From: Chryseobacterium caseinilyticum
Lineage (GTDB): Bacteria; Bacteroidota; Bacteroidia; Flavobacteriales; Weeksellaceae
Direction of reading: 5' to 3'
Length of the DNA stretch: 64,000 nucleotides
NCBI RefSeq assembly: GCF_014837145.1
Contig: NZ_JACYFS010000002.1
Coordinates: forward strand, 505,508-569,507
Shown piece by piece: positions 17,411 to 26,537 of the stretch; position 1 is the stretch's first letter, and the number at the start of each line of letters is the position of its first letter. Position numbers and translations under genes: made by a program. The notes under the pieces are model-generated. The model searched no databases. It worked only from the letters and a program-made list of their open reading frames with translations, and was not told the DNA's origin.

Positions 17411-18586
17411 ATGAGTAAGTTATTTATAGCAGGAGAAGTGTTCCACGGAGCAGGAAGTCTTGAAGAATTAAAAAACATCAAAGGTAAAAAAGCCGTTTTG
17501 GTAACCGGAGGAAGCTCAATGAAGAAAAGCGGAACTCTGGATAAAGCCATCGCTTATCTGAACGAAGCAGGAATCGAAACCAAAATCTATGAGGGTGTGG
17601 AAGAAGACCCATCATCAGAAACCTGTTTCAAAGGAGCAGAATTGATGAAAGAATTCCAGCCGGATTGGATCGTAGGAATTGGTGGTTGTTCAGCCATCGA
17701 CGCAGCAAAAATGATGTGGGTGTTCTACGAATATCCCGATGCAGATTTCGAAGCGATGATCAAACCGTTTAGTGTTCCTACTTTACGAAATAAGGCAAAA
17801 TTCATTGCGATCCCATCTACAAGCGGAACAGGAACTGAAACGACAGGTCTTGCCGTGATCACAGACCGTGAAAAAGGCGTAAAATATCCGATCGTTTCTT
17901 ATGAATTGACTCCTGATGTGGCAATTATCGACGGTGAGATTTGCGCATCGATGCCAGCTCACGTTACCTCAAATACTGGATTGGATGCGTTGACGCATTG
18001 TGTGGAAGCCTATGTTTCAAACATCGATAATAATTTTGCAGATGCTTTATCTAAAGGTGGTTTGAAGATCGTTTTTGACAATCTGAAAGAAGCGGTACAA
18101 AATCCAGACAACATCACAGCCCGTCAGAATATGCACGATGCTTCTTTTATGGGAGGTTTAGCATTTAATAATGCCTGGTTAGGAATTGTACATTCATTAT
18201 CTCACCAGGTTGGTGCTTTGTTTGGCGTTCCGCACGGTGCCTGTAACGCAATTTTTTTACCGAATGTCATCCGTTTCAACTCAAAAGAAAGCAGCCGTTT
18301 TCCTGATTTAGCAAAAGTGATTGGTAAAGAAACCACTGAAGAATTAGCACAGGCCATCGAAAATCTAAGAGCTGAAGTTAACAACCAATCGGCAGTCAAA
18401 GAATTCGGAATATCTCGTGAAGACTGGGATAAAAACCTGGATTTTATGGCAAAAAACGCATTCTTAGACCCTTGCACTGGTTTCAATCCAAGAAAACCAA
18501 CCGTTGAAGAGTTGAAAGATATTTATAACGCTTGTTATGAAGGTCTTGTTTATTCTGAAGAAAAAGTCGTGAATGCAGCTTTGTAA
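17411..18586 (+). CDS. Iron-containing alcohol dehydrogenase
   Basis: A 391-residue group III (iron-type) alcohol dehydrogenase. The nucleotide-binding GIGGCSAIDAAK segment and PSTSGTGTETT are in the N-terminal domain. The metal-site region has GLDALTHCVEAYVS and HSLSHQVGALFGVPHG, whose histidines with an upstream Asp form the divalent-metal site. It oxidises primary alcohols or reduces aldehydes in the cytosol; the substrate is not determined. It is flanked upstream by AraC and Crp-like regulators and closed by a palindromic terminator. Confidence 0.9.
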   Translation: MSKLFIAGEVFHGAGSLEELKNIKGKKAVLVTGGSSMKKSGTLDKAIAYLNEAGIETKIYEGVEEDPSSETCFKGAELMKEFQPDWIVGIGGCSAIDAAKMMWVFYEYPDADFEAMIKPFSVPTLRNKAKFIAIPSTSGTGTETTGLAVITDREKGVKYPIVSYELTPDVAIIDGEICASMPAHVTSNTGLDALTHCVEAYVSNIDNNFADALSKGGLKIVFDNLKEAVQNPDNITARQNMHDASFMGGLAFNNAWLGIVHSLSHQVGALFGVPHGACNAIFLPNVIRFNSKESSRFPDLAKVIGKETTEELAQAIENLRAEVNNQSAVKEFGISREDWDKNLDFMAKNAFLDPCTGFNPRKPTVEELKDIYNACYEGLVYSEEKVVNAAL

Positions 18587-18610
18587 TTTAAGATAATATT
18601 TAAATTAATA

Positions 18611-18639
18611 AAACCCTTAAACTAGTTTAAGGGTTTTTC
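18611..18639 (+). terminator. Palindromic terminator with AACTAGTT core
   Basis: A perfect 26-base palindrome (AAACCCTTAAACT / AGTTTAAGGGTTT, 18611-18636) is followed by further Ts, 25 bases after the iron alcohol dehydrogenase. Its centre repeats the CTTAAACTAG motif seen at 1954 and 14779. Confidence 0.75.
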
Positions 18640-18644
18640 TTGTG

Positions 18645-18684
18645 CTAGTTTATGTCAATCCGAAAAATATTAAAACTAATTTTG
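18645..18684 (+). promoter_or_regulatory. CTAGTTTA element plus TAnnTTTG box
   Basis: CTAGTTTA (18645-18652) is followed after 24 bases by TAATTTTG (18677-18684), an exact TAnnTTTG match, 18 bases before the ATG at 18703. The same element and spacing precede the SDR at 14891. Confidence 0.45.
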
Positions 18685-18702
18685 TAATACTGAATTTTAG
18701 AT

Positions 18703-19389
18703 ATGATTTTTATGAAATTAAGATTTTTAGTATTAGTAGTTTCTATGATAATGACCACTTCCATTGTTTCCGCTCAAAAAATAAAACTTGAAGAATCAAA
18801 TTTTAAAGCGGTGCAAACTTCGGTTTCAGTAGAAAAAATTGACGGGAAGAAAGCGGTAAAGGTCATTAAATCAAAATCGGTTGTGAAAGATGATGAAGCG
18901 ACTTACGCCAGAATCAGCGATTTGAAATTCAAAGATGGAGTAATCGAGGTGGAAGTTCTTTCAAGATTGCTTCCGGATGCGCCCGAGCACGCCAGAGGAT
19001 TTATCGGTCTGGCTTTCAGGATCAATGATGACAACTCGAAATTCGAGAGCATCTACATCCGACCGACCAACGGAATGGCGGATGACCAACTGAGAAGAAA
19101 CAGAAGTATCCAATATTTTTCTCACCCGGATTTTAAGTTTACCGATTCCAGAAAGTCAGCGCCGGGCGTTTACGAGACCTATGCTGATATGGCTTTGAAC
19201 CGCTGGATAAAGCTAAAGATAGAGGTAAAGGGAGAAAAGGCAAAGTTGTACATCGATAATGCGAAACAACCGAACCTCATTGTAAATGACCTTAAAATGG
19301 GTGCCGGCCGATCTGGTTATGTCGGTCTTTTCGTAGATATAGGAACCGAAGGATATTTTAGAAACTTAAAAATAACTCCGACAAATTGA
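18703..19389 (+). CDS. Exported DUF1080-like / concanavalin-fold protein
   Basis: A 228-residue protein with a Sec signal peptide (LRFLVLVVSMIMTTSIVSA, cut before QK). The mature part resembles DUF1080 (3-keto-disaccharide hydrolase) and LamG-like beta-sandwich domains: FKDGVIEVEVLSR, RGFIGLAFRINDDNSKFESIYIRP, NRWIKLKIEVKGEKAKLYID, YVGLFVDIGTEGYFRNLKI. It could bind or cleave a carbohydrate in the periplasm; the activity is uncertain. ATG 18703 and ATG 18712 are both possible starts, and the latter gives a more usual signal peptide. An alpha/beta hydrolase follows 36 bases later. Confidence 0.7.
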   Translation: MIFMKLRFLVLVVSMIMTTSIVSAQKIKLEESNFKAVQTSVSVEKIDGKKAVKVIKSKSVVKDDEATYARISDLKFKDGVIEVEVLSRLLPDAPEHARGFIGLAFRINDDNSKFESIYIRPTNGMADDQLRRNRSIQYFSHPDFKFTDSRKSAPGVYETYADMALNRWIKLKIEVKGEKAKLYIDNAKQPNLIVNDLKMGAGRSGYVGLFVDIGTEGYFRNLKITPTN

Positions 19390-19425
19390 ACAAGAAAATT
19401 ATAGTTTGTAAAAACAATTGTCCAG

Positions 19426-20205
19426 ATGGCAGAAAGTTTTGAGAAAAAGATAGATGTGAACGGAAAAATGCTTTACGTAGAATTCTTTCACCAATATAAA
19501 AACCGACCAACAATAGTTTTTTTACACGATAGTTTAGGATGTGTTCAGCTTTGGAGAGATTTTCCCGTTAAGCTTTCTCTTGCCACAGAATGTAACATTT
19601 TGATCTACGATCGGCTAGGTTATGGTAAGTCTGACCCTATGCTTTCATCTAAGAGAACCCTATATTATTTGGAAGAAGAAGCAGAGATATTGAATGACTT
19701 GCTCTCGATTCTAGATATAAGAGAAGCCATACTTTTCGGCCATAGTGACGGAGGCTCAATTGCTTTATTGACGGCTGCGAAATATCCCGATAACATTAAG
19801 GCGCTCATATGTGAGGCTGCTCATATATTTGTCGAAGAGGTAACCTTAAAGGGAATTTACGATGCTTTGGATGCCTATGATAATACTGATCTTCCGCAAC
19901 GTTTAGAGAAATACCACGGTGAAAAGGTCGACACGATTTTCAAAGCCTGGGTGGAAACCTGGATGAGCGATGATTTCAGAAAATGGAATATTGAATCGTA
20001 TTTGTCAGATATCATTTCCCCGCTGCTTTTCATACAAGGCGAAGCAGATGAGTACGGAACTTTGGCTCAGGTGGATAGAACGGTCTCTCAGGTAGGCGGG
20101 ATTGCCGAAAAAATAATTCTTCCTGATGTAGGACATACACCTCATAAACAATTATCGGAGAAGACAATCAAGATATCAGCTGATTTCTTGAAAAGCATAT
20201 TATAA
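19426..20205 (+). CDS. Alpha/beta-fold hydrolase
   Basis: A 259-residue cytosolic alpha/beta hydrolase. It has oxyanion strand VFLHDS, nucleophile elbow FGHSDGGSIAL, a late acid around QGEADEYG and catalytic His in DVGHTPH. No signal peptide is visible. The substrate is unknown; relatives include lactonases and esterases. It lies 36 bases after the exported DUF1080-like gene and ends at a bidirectional terminator shared with the converging esterase operon. Confidence 0.85.
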   Translation: MAESFEKKIDVNGKMLYVEFFHQYKNRPTIVFLHDSLGCVQLWRDFPVKLSLATECNILIYDRLGYGKSDPMLSSKRTLYYLEEEAEILNDLLSILDIREAILFGHSDGGSIALLTAAKYPDNIKALICEAAHIFVEEVTLKGIYDALDAYDNTDLPQRLEKYHGEKVDTIFKAWVETWMSDDFRKWNIESYLSDIISPLLFIQGEADEYGTLAQVDRTVSQVGGIAEKIILPDVGHTPHKQLSEKTIKISADFLKSIL

Positions 20206-20247
20206 AAAAAGAAGGGATCAATTTCAATGTTGATCCTTTCTTTTTTT
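20204..20247. terminator. Bidirectional terminator between convergent hydrolase genes
   Basis: A7/T7-flanked hairpin with stem AGAAGGGATCAA / TTGATCCTTTCT (one G-T wobble) and an eight-base loop between two convergent genes. Confidence 0.8.
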
Positions 20248-20259
20248 ATATTATTTTGA

Positions 20260-20988
20260 CTAATTAGAAAGCCACTTTACCACGTCGCTCAACATCTGCT
20301 GATTGATGTTATGGTCTGCCGGGTACTGATGAAACTCCGGCTTTAAACCTTTGCTGTGAAGATAGTCTACAGCATCTGTTGCATATCCGAACTTCAAAAC
20401 CGAATCTTGAGTTCCGTGGGAAATAAAGATGTTCAGTTTTTTCAGTCTTTCGTCTGATACAATCAATGGTTTTACCTCCGAAAGCAATCTTCCGCTCATC
20501 ACGGCAATTCCTTTTATCTTTTCAGGTTCCGTCAGAGCAACGCTGTAACTCATAATACCACCCTGACTGAAACCCATCAGATAAACCTGCTCTTCATCAA
20601 AGTTCTCCACATTTTTTAGATCATCGATGAACTTTATGATCTCCTTTCTTGAATTTTCTGCCTGCTCTTCATTGATGATGGAGCGATCAGGCATAATTTC
20701 AGCTTGAAACCACGCATAGCTGTTGGGTCTCAAAGTCAGAGGTCCTCTTGCGGAAACTACTAAAAAGTTGTCTGGAAGTGCATCGGCAAAAGAGAACAAA
20801 TTTTCCTCGTTGCTTCCAACACCATGCATTAAAATGACCAATGGTGTTTTCTCCGTTTTTATTTTGGGTTGTCTTACCAAATAATGTAAGCCCGGTTTTT
20901 TTTCTGTTGTTATCATTTTAAAACTTAAACTGATTAAAATTACGGACGCTAAAAAAGCAAACGCCCAGAGATATTTTGTTTTTATCAC
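20260..20988 (-). CDS. Membrane-anchored phospholipase/carboxylesterase family hydrolase
   Basis: A 242-residue YpfH-type serine esterase: LMHGVGSNEENL, RGPLTLRPNSYAWF, nucleophile elbow MGFSQGGIMSY and a C-terminal catalytic His (FHQYPADHNI). A single N-terminal hydrophobic segment (residues 6-25) should anchor it to the membrane or act as a signal. The GTG start overlaps the TGA stop of the upstream dioxygenase gene by 4 bases, so the two are translationally coupled. It is the last gene of an AraC-SnoaL-dioxygenase-esterase run. Confidence 0.85.
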   Translation of the reverse strand: MIKTKYLWAFAFLASVILISLSFKMITTEKKPGLHYLVRQPKIKTEKTPLVILMHGVGSNEENLFSFADALPDNFLVVSARGPLTLRPNSYAWFQAEIMPDRSIINEEQAENSRKEIIKFIDDLKNVENFDEEQVYLMGFSQGGIMSYSVALTEPEKIKGIAVMSGRLLSEVKPLIVSDERLKKLNIFISHGTQDSVLKFGYATDAVDYLHSKGLKPEFHQYPADHNINQQMLSDVVKWLSN

Positions 20989-21875
20989 GCTTTATCTATT
21001 TTTACCGACATCATATTCAGTGAACCTGCCACCAGACCGTCATTGAAGATGGTCGCCTTTTCATCTTTTTCCTGCAAGCCCAAGGTGTAAAGTAGCGGCA
21101 AATAATGCTCAGGCGTTGGGATAGACATTTGAACTTCTTTTCCCAGCTGGTCATATCTGATCAAGGATCTGTGGTCGCCGTCTGTGATTAGGTTTTTCAG
21201 TTTTTCATTTGCTGTCGTTGCCCAGTCAAAAGCATATCCGGGAACCATCATTTTGTCCCACGCGGCCATTCTCAGATTGTGAACGGTATTTCCGCTTCCG
21301 ATAATTAAAACGCCTTTTCTTCTCAATGCAGAAAGTTCTTTTCCTAAAGCATAATGATATTCAGGGCCTTTGGTATAATCCATACTCATCTCGATAACAG
21401 GGATATCGGCATTGGGATAAAGAAACTTTACAACCGTCCAACATCCGTGGTCTAGTCCCCAGTCTTCATTCAGACCAACTTGTGTCGAAGTAATGAGTTT
21501 CTGTGTTTCCAAAGCCAAATCCGGACTTCCCGGCGCCGGATATTGCACATCAAATAATGCCTGAGGAAATCCGCCAAAATCGTGAATAGTCTGTGGCTGC
21601 TGCATTGCAGTCACAAATGTTCCTTTGGTTTCCCAGTGTGCAGAGATGCAAAGAATTGCTCTCGGTTTCGGCAATGTTTTTGCGACAGCCTGGAAACCCT
21701 GTGTAAAGATGTTGTCATCAATTGCATTCATCGGGTTTCCGTGTCCCAAAAAAAGTACCGGCATTCGTTCTGTGGGAGCCAGATTGTCTGTTAAACTGTG
21801 CAATGTATTGAGTTTCATCGCAGCGGCTCCAAGTGGTAAAAGTGCCATAGCTTTTAAAAAATCTTTTCTATTCAT
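20985..21875 (-). CDS. ygiD: YgiD-type extradiol dioxygenase with export leader
   Basis: A 296-residue class III ring-cleavage dioxygenase similar to 4,5-DOPA dioxygenase. Likely metal ligands are the histidines of FLGHGNPM and ISAHWE and a later GNTVHNLR histidine. The family core starts only at about residue 39. Before it sits a leader with NRKDFLKAM followed by a hydrophobic LLPLGAAAM, which looks like a Tat-type or uncleaved export signal. It opens aromatic catechol-like rings. It lies 22 bases after the SnoaL gene and overlaps the esterase gene. Confidence 0.87.
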   Translation of the reverse strand: MNRKDFLKAMALLPLGAAAMKLNTLHSLTDNLAPTERMPVLFLGHGNPMNAIDDNIFTQGFQAVAKTLPKPRAILCISAHWETKGTFVTAMQQPQTIHDFGGFPQALFDVQYPAPGSPDLALETQKLITSTQVGLNEDWGLDHGCWTVVKFLYPNADIPVIEMSMDYTKGPEYHYALGKELSALRRKGVLIIGSGNTVHNLRMAAWDKMMVPGYAFDWATTANEKLKNLITDGDHRSLIRYDQLGKEVQMSIPTPEHYLPLLYTLGLQEKDEKATIFNDGLVAGSLNMMSVKIDKA

Positions 21876-21897
21876 AAAAAACCTGTATCCAGATTTG

Positions 21898-22464
21898 TTA
21901 TTTGCTCATAATTTGATCCATATAAGACTTGTTGTCCCAGAACAGATACTCTTCGCTCATTGTTCCGTCTGTGTTCCAGATACCAATCGTTGCCATCGGG
22001 AGTTTGAATTTTTTTCCTGTTGGCTGGATGAATGTTCCGTCTCCAAGCGGCATCGGTTTGGTGAAAGTTCCTTCCATATATCCCATCACGGCAGTCATAT
22101 TTCCGCTTCCTAATTTCAACGGGTGCTCTTTGATTCTTGTGTCTGGTGCATACACGAACATTGCATCCAGTGTTTTGATGTGTTGCTCTATTCCTTTTTC
22201 AGTGTGCCCGTCTGGGAAATGTACCAGGATATCTTTTGCGTGGCTTTCGTGAAGTCTTGTCCAGTCTCTGTTGCTGAATACGGTGTAATCCAAAGTGTCA
22301 AAAGTGGCTAAGTTTTTAGCAATAATTTCGTTGGAAGCAGCCAATTCTTTAATTTGTTTTAAAGCTTTATCAGATTCAGCAGATCTTTTAGTTTGTGCGT
22401 TGGCTGAGAACATTGTTACGAATGCTGCAGCGATTAGTCCTTTTGTTAAGAATGATGTTTTCAT
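21898..22464 (-). CDS. Exported SnoaL-like / NTF2-fold protein
   Basis: A 188-residue protein with a Sec signal peptide (LIAAAFVTMFSANA, cut before QT) and a SnoaL-like domain (RLHESHAKDILVHFPDGHTEKG, HIKTLDAMF, GTMSEEYLFWDNKSYMDQI). Relatives are ester cyclases or small ligand-binding enzymes; no reaction is assigned. It is the first structural gene downstream of the AraC regulator in this operon-like run. Confidence 0.82.
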   Translation of the reverse strand: MKTSFLTKGLIAAAFVTMFSANAQTKRSAESDKALKQIKELAASNEIIAKNLATFDTLDYTVFSNRDWTRLHESHAKDILVHFPDGHTEKGIEQHIKTLDAMFVYAPDTRIKEHPLKLGSGNMTAVMGYMEGTFTKPMPLGDGTFIQPTGKKFKLPMATIGIWNTDGTMSEEYLFWDNKSYMDQIMSK

Positions 22465-22549
22465 TTTTTGTTTGTTTAAAAATTATGGTACAAATTTCCG
22501 AAACAAACAAGATGAAGAGATAACACAAATCGGCAGAATAGTTGTGATT

Positions 22550-23380
22550 TTAGGAAATGATTTTTACCATTTCTTTTCGGTATTCCGAAGGCGTGAAGCC
22601 TGATTTCTTTTTGAAAGCGTGGGTAAAATAGGTCTTCTCGTTAAAGCCAAGCTCATAACCGATCTCCGCGATCGTTTTGTCAGTCGTAATTAACAAATTT
22701 TTGGCTTCGGTCAGTTTTCTGGTTTCAATAATTTCTGAAACGCTCTGGTGCAAAATATCCTGACAGATGAGATTCAAGTTTCTCGTGCTCATAAATAGCT
22801 TTTCTGCATAGAAATTGACATCTTTGGCTTCCATGAAATGCTCATCCAGAAGCTTCAGAAAATTCTTAAAAGTATTGCTCTGGATCTTTTTGGATTCATC
22901 ATTATTCAGGTTGAGCTTTTTGCGTTCCGATTCTATAATGGTGAACAAGCTGCTAAGCAATTGACGGATCACGGACAAATCGGGATTGAGTTGATTGTAC
23001 TCCTGGAAGATGATCTCACAGATGGTATTCAGACGGTCAAAACATTCATCCGTTTTTAGACAAATGTTCGCCTTGTCGTGATAAGTGGAGTAGAGCTGAA
23101 AAACAGTGTCTGCAATGAATTCACTTTTAAAACGGATAGCCCAGATGTCGCATTTACCATCTTTTGCCAGAGGTCTCACGCGATGAACTTTTCCCTGCGC
23201 AATGAAGCTGACGAACGGGGCTTCCATCACCTGAGACTTGAAATCAATAAAATGTTCCAACTGACCGGACTTTCCAATTAAGAGTTCTTCAAAATCGTGG
23301 TTGTGCGGTTCGTTGTCCAATTGACTGATTCTTTGAGATTCAGCTAAATCAATTTTGAACATTTTAAAAATGTCATTCAT
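22550..23380 (-). CDS. AraC family transcriptional regulator
   Basis: A 276-residue AraC-type regulator with an N-terminal cupin-like half (NHDFEELLIGKSGQLEHFIDF) and a C-terminal double HTH (KTIAEIGYELGFNEKTYFTHAFKKKSGFTPSEYR region). It starts at ATG 23380. It lies directly upstream, on the same strand, of the SnoaL-like, dioxygenase and esterase genes, 85 bases from the first, so it probably controls them. Confidence 0.85.
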   Translation of the reverse strand: MNDIFKMFKIDLAESQRISQLDNEPHNHDFEELLIGKSGQLEHFIDFKSQVMEAPFVSFIAQGKVHRVRPLAKDGKCDIWAIRFKSEFIADTVFQLYSTYHDKANICLKTDECFDRLNTICEIIFQEYNQLNPDLSVIRQLLSSLFTIIESERKKLNLNNDESKKIQSNTFKNFLKLLDEHFMEAKDVNFYAEKLFMSTRNLNLICQDILHQSVSEIIETRKLTEAKNLLITTDKTIAEIGYELGFNEKTYFTHAFKKKSGFTPSEYRKEMVKIIS

Positions 23381-23553
23381 TCCGTCAAATTAAACAATAA
23401 AAATAGTGAAAATTGGTTTAAACCAATCATTATTTTGAACTGTAGCTATATATAAATTATTGGGTGAGATTGGTCTTTTTAAAATTATCTTTTGGTAACT
23501 TTATGTCTTAATACCGTTCGATTAAATCAGTAAAAATTTAAAAATAATCATTT

Positions 23554-24342
23554 ATGAATATTGACCTCAAAAATAAAAATGCGCTCATTGGTGCAGCAAC
23601 TCAGGGGATAGGAGCCGGAATCGCAACTGAACTGGCAAAATGTGGCGCCAATGTCACTTTAATGGCTAGAAATGAAGAGAAACTTAAAAATTCCGTTGCT
23701 GAACTTCCTGTCATTAATGAAAATCAAAAACACCAATACCTCGTTGCTGATTTCTCTGATTTTGTAAGTTTTAAAACAATTATTTCAGATTATTTTAAAA
23801 ATAATTCTGTAGATATTCTGGTCAACAATACGAATGGTCCGGAACCAGGAATGGCTCGGGAAAAAAATGTGGAAGATTTCCAGACAGCTTTTGACCTGCT
23901 CTTTAAAACGGTTTGTGAGACGACTACTTTGGCGTTGCCACATATGACTGAGCAGAAAAACGGACGTATCATCAACGTTTCCTCATTATCAGTTAAAGAG
24001 CCTATCAACAATTTGGTACTTTCAAATTCTATCCGTTCTGCGGTTGCAGCCTGGTCGAAATCTTTGTCTAATGAAGTGGCGCAGTACAATATAACAATTA
24101 ATAACGTTCTTACCGGTTATTTTGATACGGAAAGAATTCAGAAAATCATTAAAGTTGAATCTGACCAAAGTGGAAAATCAATTGAAGAAATTAAAAAGGC
24201 AAGAGAAAACAAAATCCCGATGAAGCGTTTGGGCAAGCCTGAAGAATATGGTCATCTGGTTGCATTTTTAGCATCAGATTATGCAGCTTATATTACAGGG
24301 ACGAGTATCCCATTGGATGGTGGATTGGCGAATGTTTATTAA
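23554..24342 (+). CDS. SDR family protein lacking the YxxxK active site
   Basis: A 262-residue SDR with a clear cofactor turn (IGAATQGIGAGIA), an NNTNGPEPG stretch in place of NNAG, the conserved NVSSLS segment and a DGGLAN end. Where classical members have Tyr-x-x-x-Lys, this protein has LVLSNSIRSAV, so the catalytic Tyr and Lys appear replaced. This matches a divergent FabG-like SDR subgroup; activity may be altered. It lies 173 bases from the divergent AraC gene and converges on another AraC gene ending 24 bases downstream. Confidence 0.82.
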   Translation: MNIDLKNKNALIGAATQGIGAGIATELAKCGANVTLMARNEEKLKNSVAELPVINENQKHQYLVADFSDFVSFKTIISDYFKNNSVDILVNNTNGPEPGMAREKNVEDFQTAFDLLFKTVCETTTLALPHMTEQKNGRIINVSSLSVKEPINNLVLSNSIRSAVAAWSKSLSNEVAQYNITINNVLTGYFDTERIQKIIKVESDQSGKSIEEIKKARENKIPMKRLGKPEEYGHLVAFLASDYAAYITGTSIPLDGGLANVY

Positions 24343-24366
24343 ATTAATGGATAGGTCGTCCACGGT

Positions 24367-25188
24367 TTAGAGTCTTTGTTCGGAAAGCTTTGTAGGTGCG
24401 TAACCAAAATGTTTTTTGAAAGCGTACGAAAAATGCGACAGATTTTCGAATCCTGTTTCATAGTATACATCTACAGGCTTTCTTTTTTTCTCGCTCAGCT
24501 CATAATATGCCAGCTCCAAACGTTTTTGCGTCAGCCATTTTTGTGGTGTGGTTTTAAAAGTGATCTTAAAATCCTTTTTAAAGGTCGTCAGGCTTCTTCC
24601 GGTGAGATAAGCAAATTTTTCAATCGCCATATTGAACATAAAATTCTTCTCCATAAAATCTGCAATACTGATCTTCCCAGGTTCAGAGAAATCAGACAGA
24701 ATACCGTCTATATTTTGATCGATGCTGCGAAGGATGGTCAGTATTTCTTCTATTTTTAAGACAGTTATTTTTTCAGGCAGTTCACTTTCCAATTCGAAAT
24801 ATGGTATTATTGAGGAAAAAAAACTATCCAACAAAGGATGTTTTTCAAAGGTGAGGATCTTCTGCTGATGCTGTTCTGATGTTCTGATGGGATTTTTAGT
24901 AAAAAAAGTCTTCAGCCTCTCGGTGGTCAGAGTCATAACCACAGATTTGTAGTTTCTGCCGTCCTTTGGATATTTGATCAGCGTACATAATTGGTTTCTG
25001 GGAAATAGCAGCATATCTCCGGCTCCAAACGTATGTGTTTTGTCTGCAAGAATGATCTTCATCTCACCTGAGATGATCTTTACAAAAGAATGGTGCTCAA
25101 GAACAATTTCATCCTTGAAATATTTTTCCTCTATGCAGGCAAGAACGATCTCAGCATAGTTGTTTTGTTTTTTTTCTGCCATAAACAT
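24367..25188 (-). CDS. AraC family transcriptional regulator
   Basis: An AraC-type regulator of about 273 residues with a cupin-like N-terminus (IVLEHHSFVKIISGEMKIIL, GDMLLFPRNQ) and a C-terminal double HTH (RKPVDVYYETGFENLSHFSYAFKKHFGYAP region). Starts at ATG 25188 or 25182 are chosen because longer readings overlap the end of the upstream SDR gene. A TAAATTTG box lies just upstream. It follows the SDR at 25281-26315 on the same strand and converges on the SDR at 23554; either may be its target. Confidence 0.82.
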   Translation of the reverse strand: MFMAEKKQNNYAEIVLACIEEKYFKDEIVLEHHSFVKIISGEMKIILADKTHTFGAGDMLLFPRNQLCTLIKYPKDGRNYKSVVMTLTTERLKTFFTKNPIRTSEQHQQKILTFEKHPLLDSFFSSIIPYFELESELPEKITVLKIEEILTILRSIDQNIDGILSDFSEPGKISIADFMEKNFMFNMAIEKFAYLTGRSLTTFKKDFKITFKTTPQKWLTQKRLELAYYELSEKKRKPVDVYYETGFENLSHFSYAFKKHFGYAPTKLSEQRL

Positions 25189-25280
25189 TAGATTTATCAA
25201 ATTTACAAAAAACATATCAGAGCATTTTTTTGCCCTGATACGATTTAGTTTCAACTTTTGATTTACGTTTTTAGAATCTA

Positions 25281-26315
25281 TTAGATTATGAATTTTACGC
25301 CGGTCAAATCTTCGCTTAATAACCACAGATCCTTTGCCGATGCTTCATCCAGGGCATAATCCAGAACACCTGATAATTTTTTAATATCCGTCATTCTGTC
25401 TGCAAAATTTTCTGGGCTCTCATCTATAGTGTGGTCAACATCAGCGATATTATTATTTTCGCAGTACACACCGCCTATTTCATTCAAATCCGGGCTGGTG
25501 GACACCCATACGGTTGTAGAAGCACCTTGAGAAATTGTTTTTAATCCTTTCAACGCATCTCTTATCACATCACCGTTTTCATCATAAACACCTAAACCGG
25601 AAAGTTGTTCGTCTGTAAGATGTCTTTTTAGGTCAGTTTCTACAATGGCTCCGGGATGTAATGAATAAGCTCTTACACCATAATCTTTACCTCTGTTATC
25701 TAATTCTACTGAGAATAAGATATTGGCAGTTTTGGACTGACCATAGCCCAGCAAGCTTTCATATTCACGTTTTTCGAAGTTTGGATCTTCAAAATTGAAC
25801 TTTGAATAATGGTGTCCCCAGGAAGAAACATTGATCACTCTTGCGCCCTCTGCTTTAACCAAAGCTTTCCATAGTCGGGAAGTCAATTGGAAATGGCCGA
25901 GATGATTTGTCGATAGTTGGGATTCATAACCACGACTGTCCCTTTGCAAAGGTACCCACATAATGCCGGCGTTGTTGATCAGAAGATGCAATGGTCTTTC
26001 AGATGACATAAATTTTTCTGCAAATGAATCTATTGAGACAGGATCCATCAGATCCATTGTTTCCAACTCGACATTGGAAATGCCTTCTAAATTTTTCTTA
26101 GCTTTTTCTACATCTCTTGCAGGAACTATTACTGTTGCTCCGGCAGATGTCAATGCTTTAACGGTTTCTAGTCCTATCCCTGCGTAACCACCAGTGACGA
26201 TAGCGATTTTCCCGGTAAGATCAATTCCTTTGATAACTTCCATTGAAGTTGAAGATCCATTAAACCCTGAGTTGATTGGTTGCTGTAATGCACCCTGATA
26301 ATTGCTGTTTGACAT
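25281..26315 (-). CDS. SDR family oxidoreductase (retinol dehydrogenase/WWOX-like)
   Basis: A 344-residue SDR of the long classical type: GGYAGIGLE cofactor turn near residue 42, INNAGIMW, catalytic NVSSWG and YGQSK, LHPGAI. An N-terminal extension of about 30 residues (QQPINSGFNGSSTS) precedes the fold, as in Chryseobacterium homologs annotated as oxidoreductases. The substrate is unknown. It is followed on the same strand by an AraC gene, which may be its regulator. Confidence 0.85.
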   Translation of the reverse strand: MSNSNYQGALQQPINSGFNGSSTSMEVIKGIDLTGKIAIVTGGYAGIGLETVKALTSAGATVIVPARDVEKAKKNLEGISNVELETMDLMDPVSIDSFAEKFMSSERPLHLLINNAGIMWVPLQRDSRGYESQLSTNHLGHFQLTSRLWKALVKAEGARVINVSSWGHHYSKFNFEDPNFEKREYESLLGYGQSKTANILFSVELDNRGKDYGVRAYSLHPGAIVETDLKRHLTDEQLSGLGVYDENGDVIRDALKGLKTISQGASTTVWVSTSPDLNEIGGVYCENNNIADVDHTIDESPENFADRMTDIKKLSGVLDYALDEASAKDLWLLSEDLTGVKFII

Positions 26316-26537
26316 ATAAATCTTTTTTTGTTAGTACAAATTTAGAGTCATCTGGAAAGATTCACTTTGTTTATAAGTCGTGTTTTGCTTTGTTTATAAG
26401 TCGCTATTATTTTGATGATGAACGCATGGTGAACGTTGTAGATCGGAAGTTGATACCAAATTTCTCCATTTTGGAATCGATATAATTGAAGTTGCAATAT
26501 GTTTTTCTTAACTTTATATACAGATAAAGAAGCTTCT

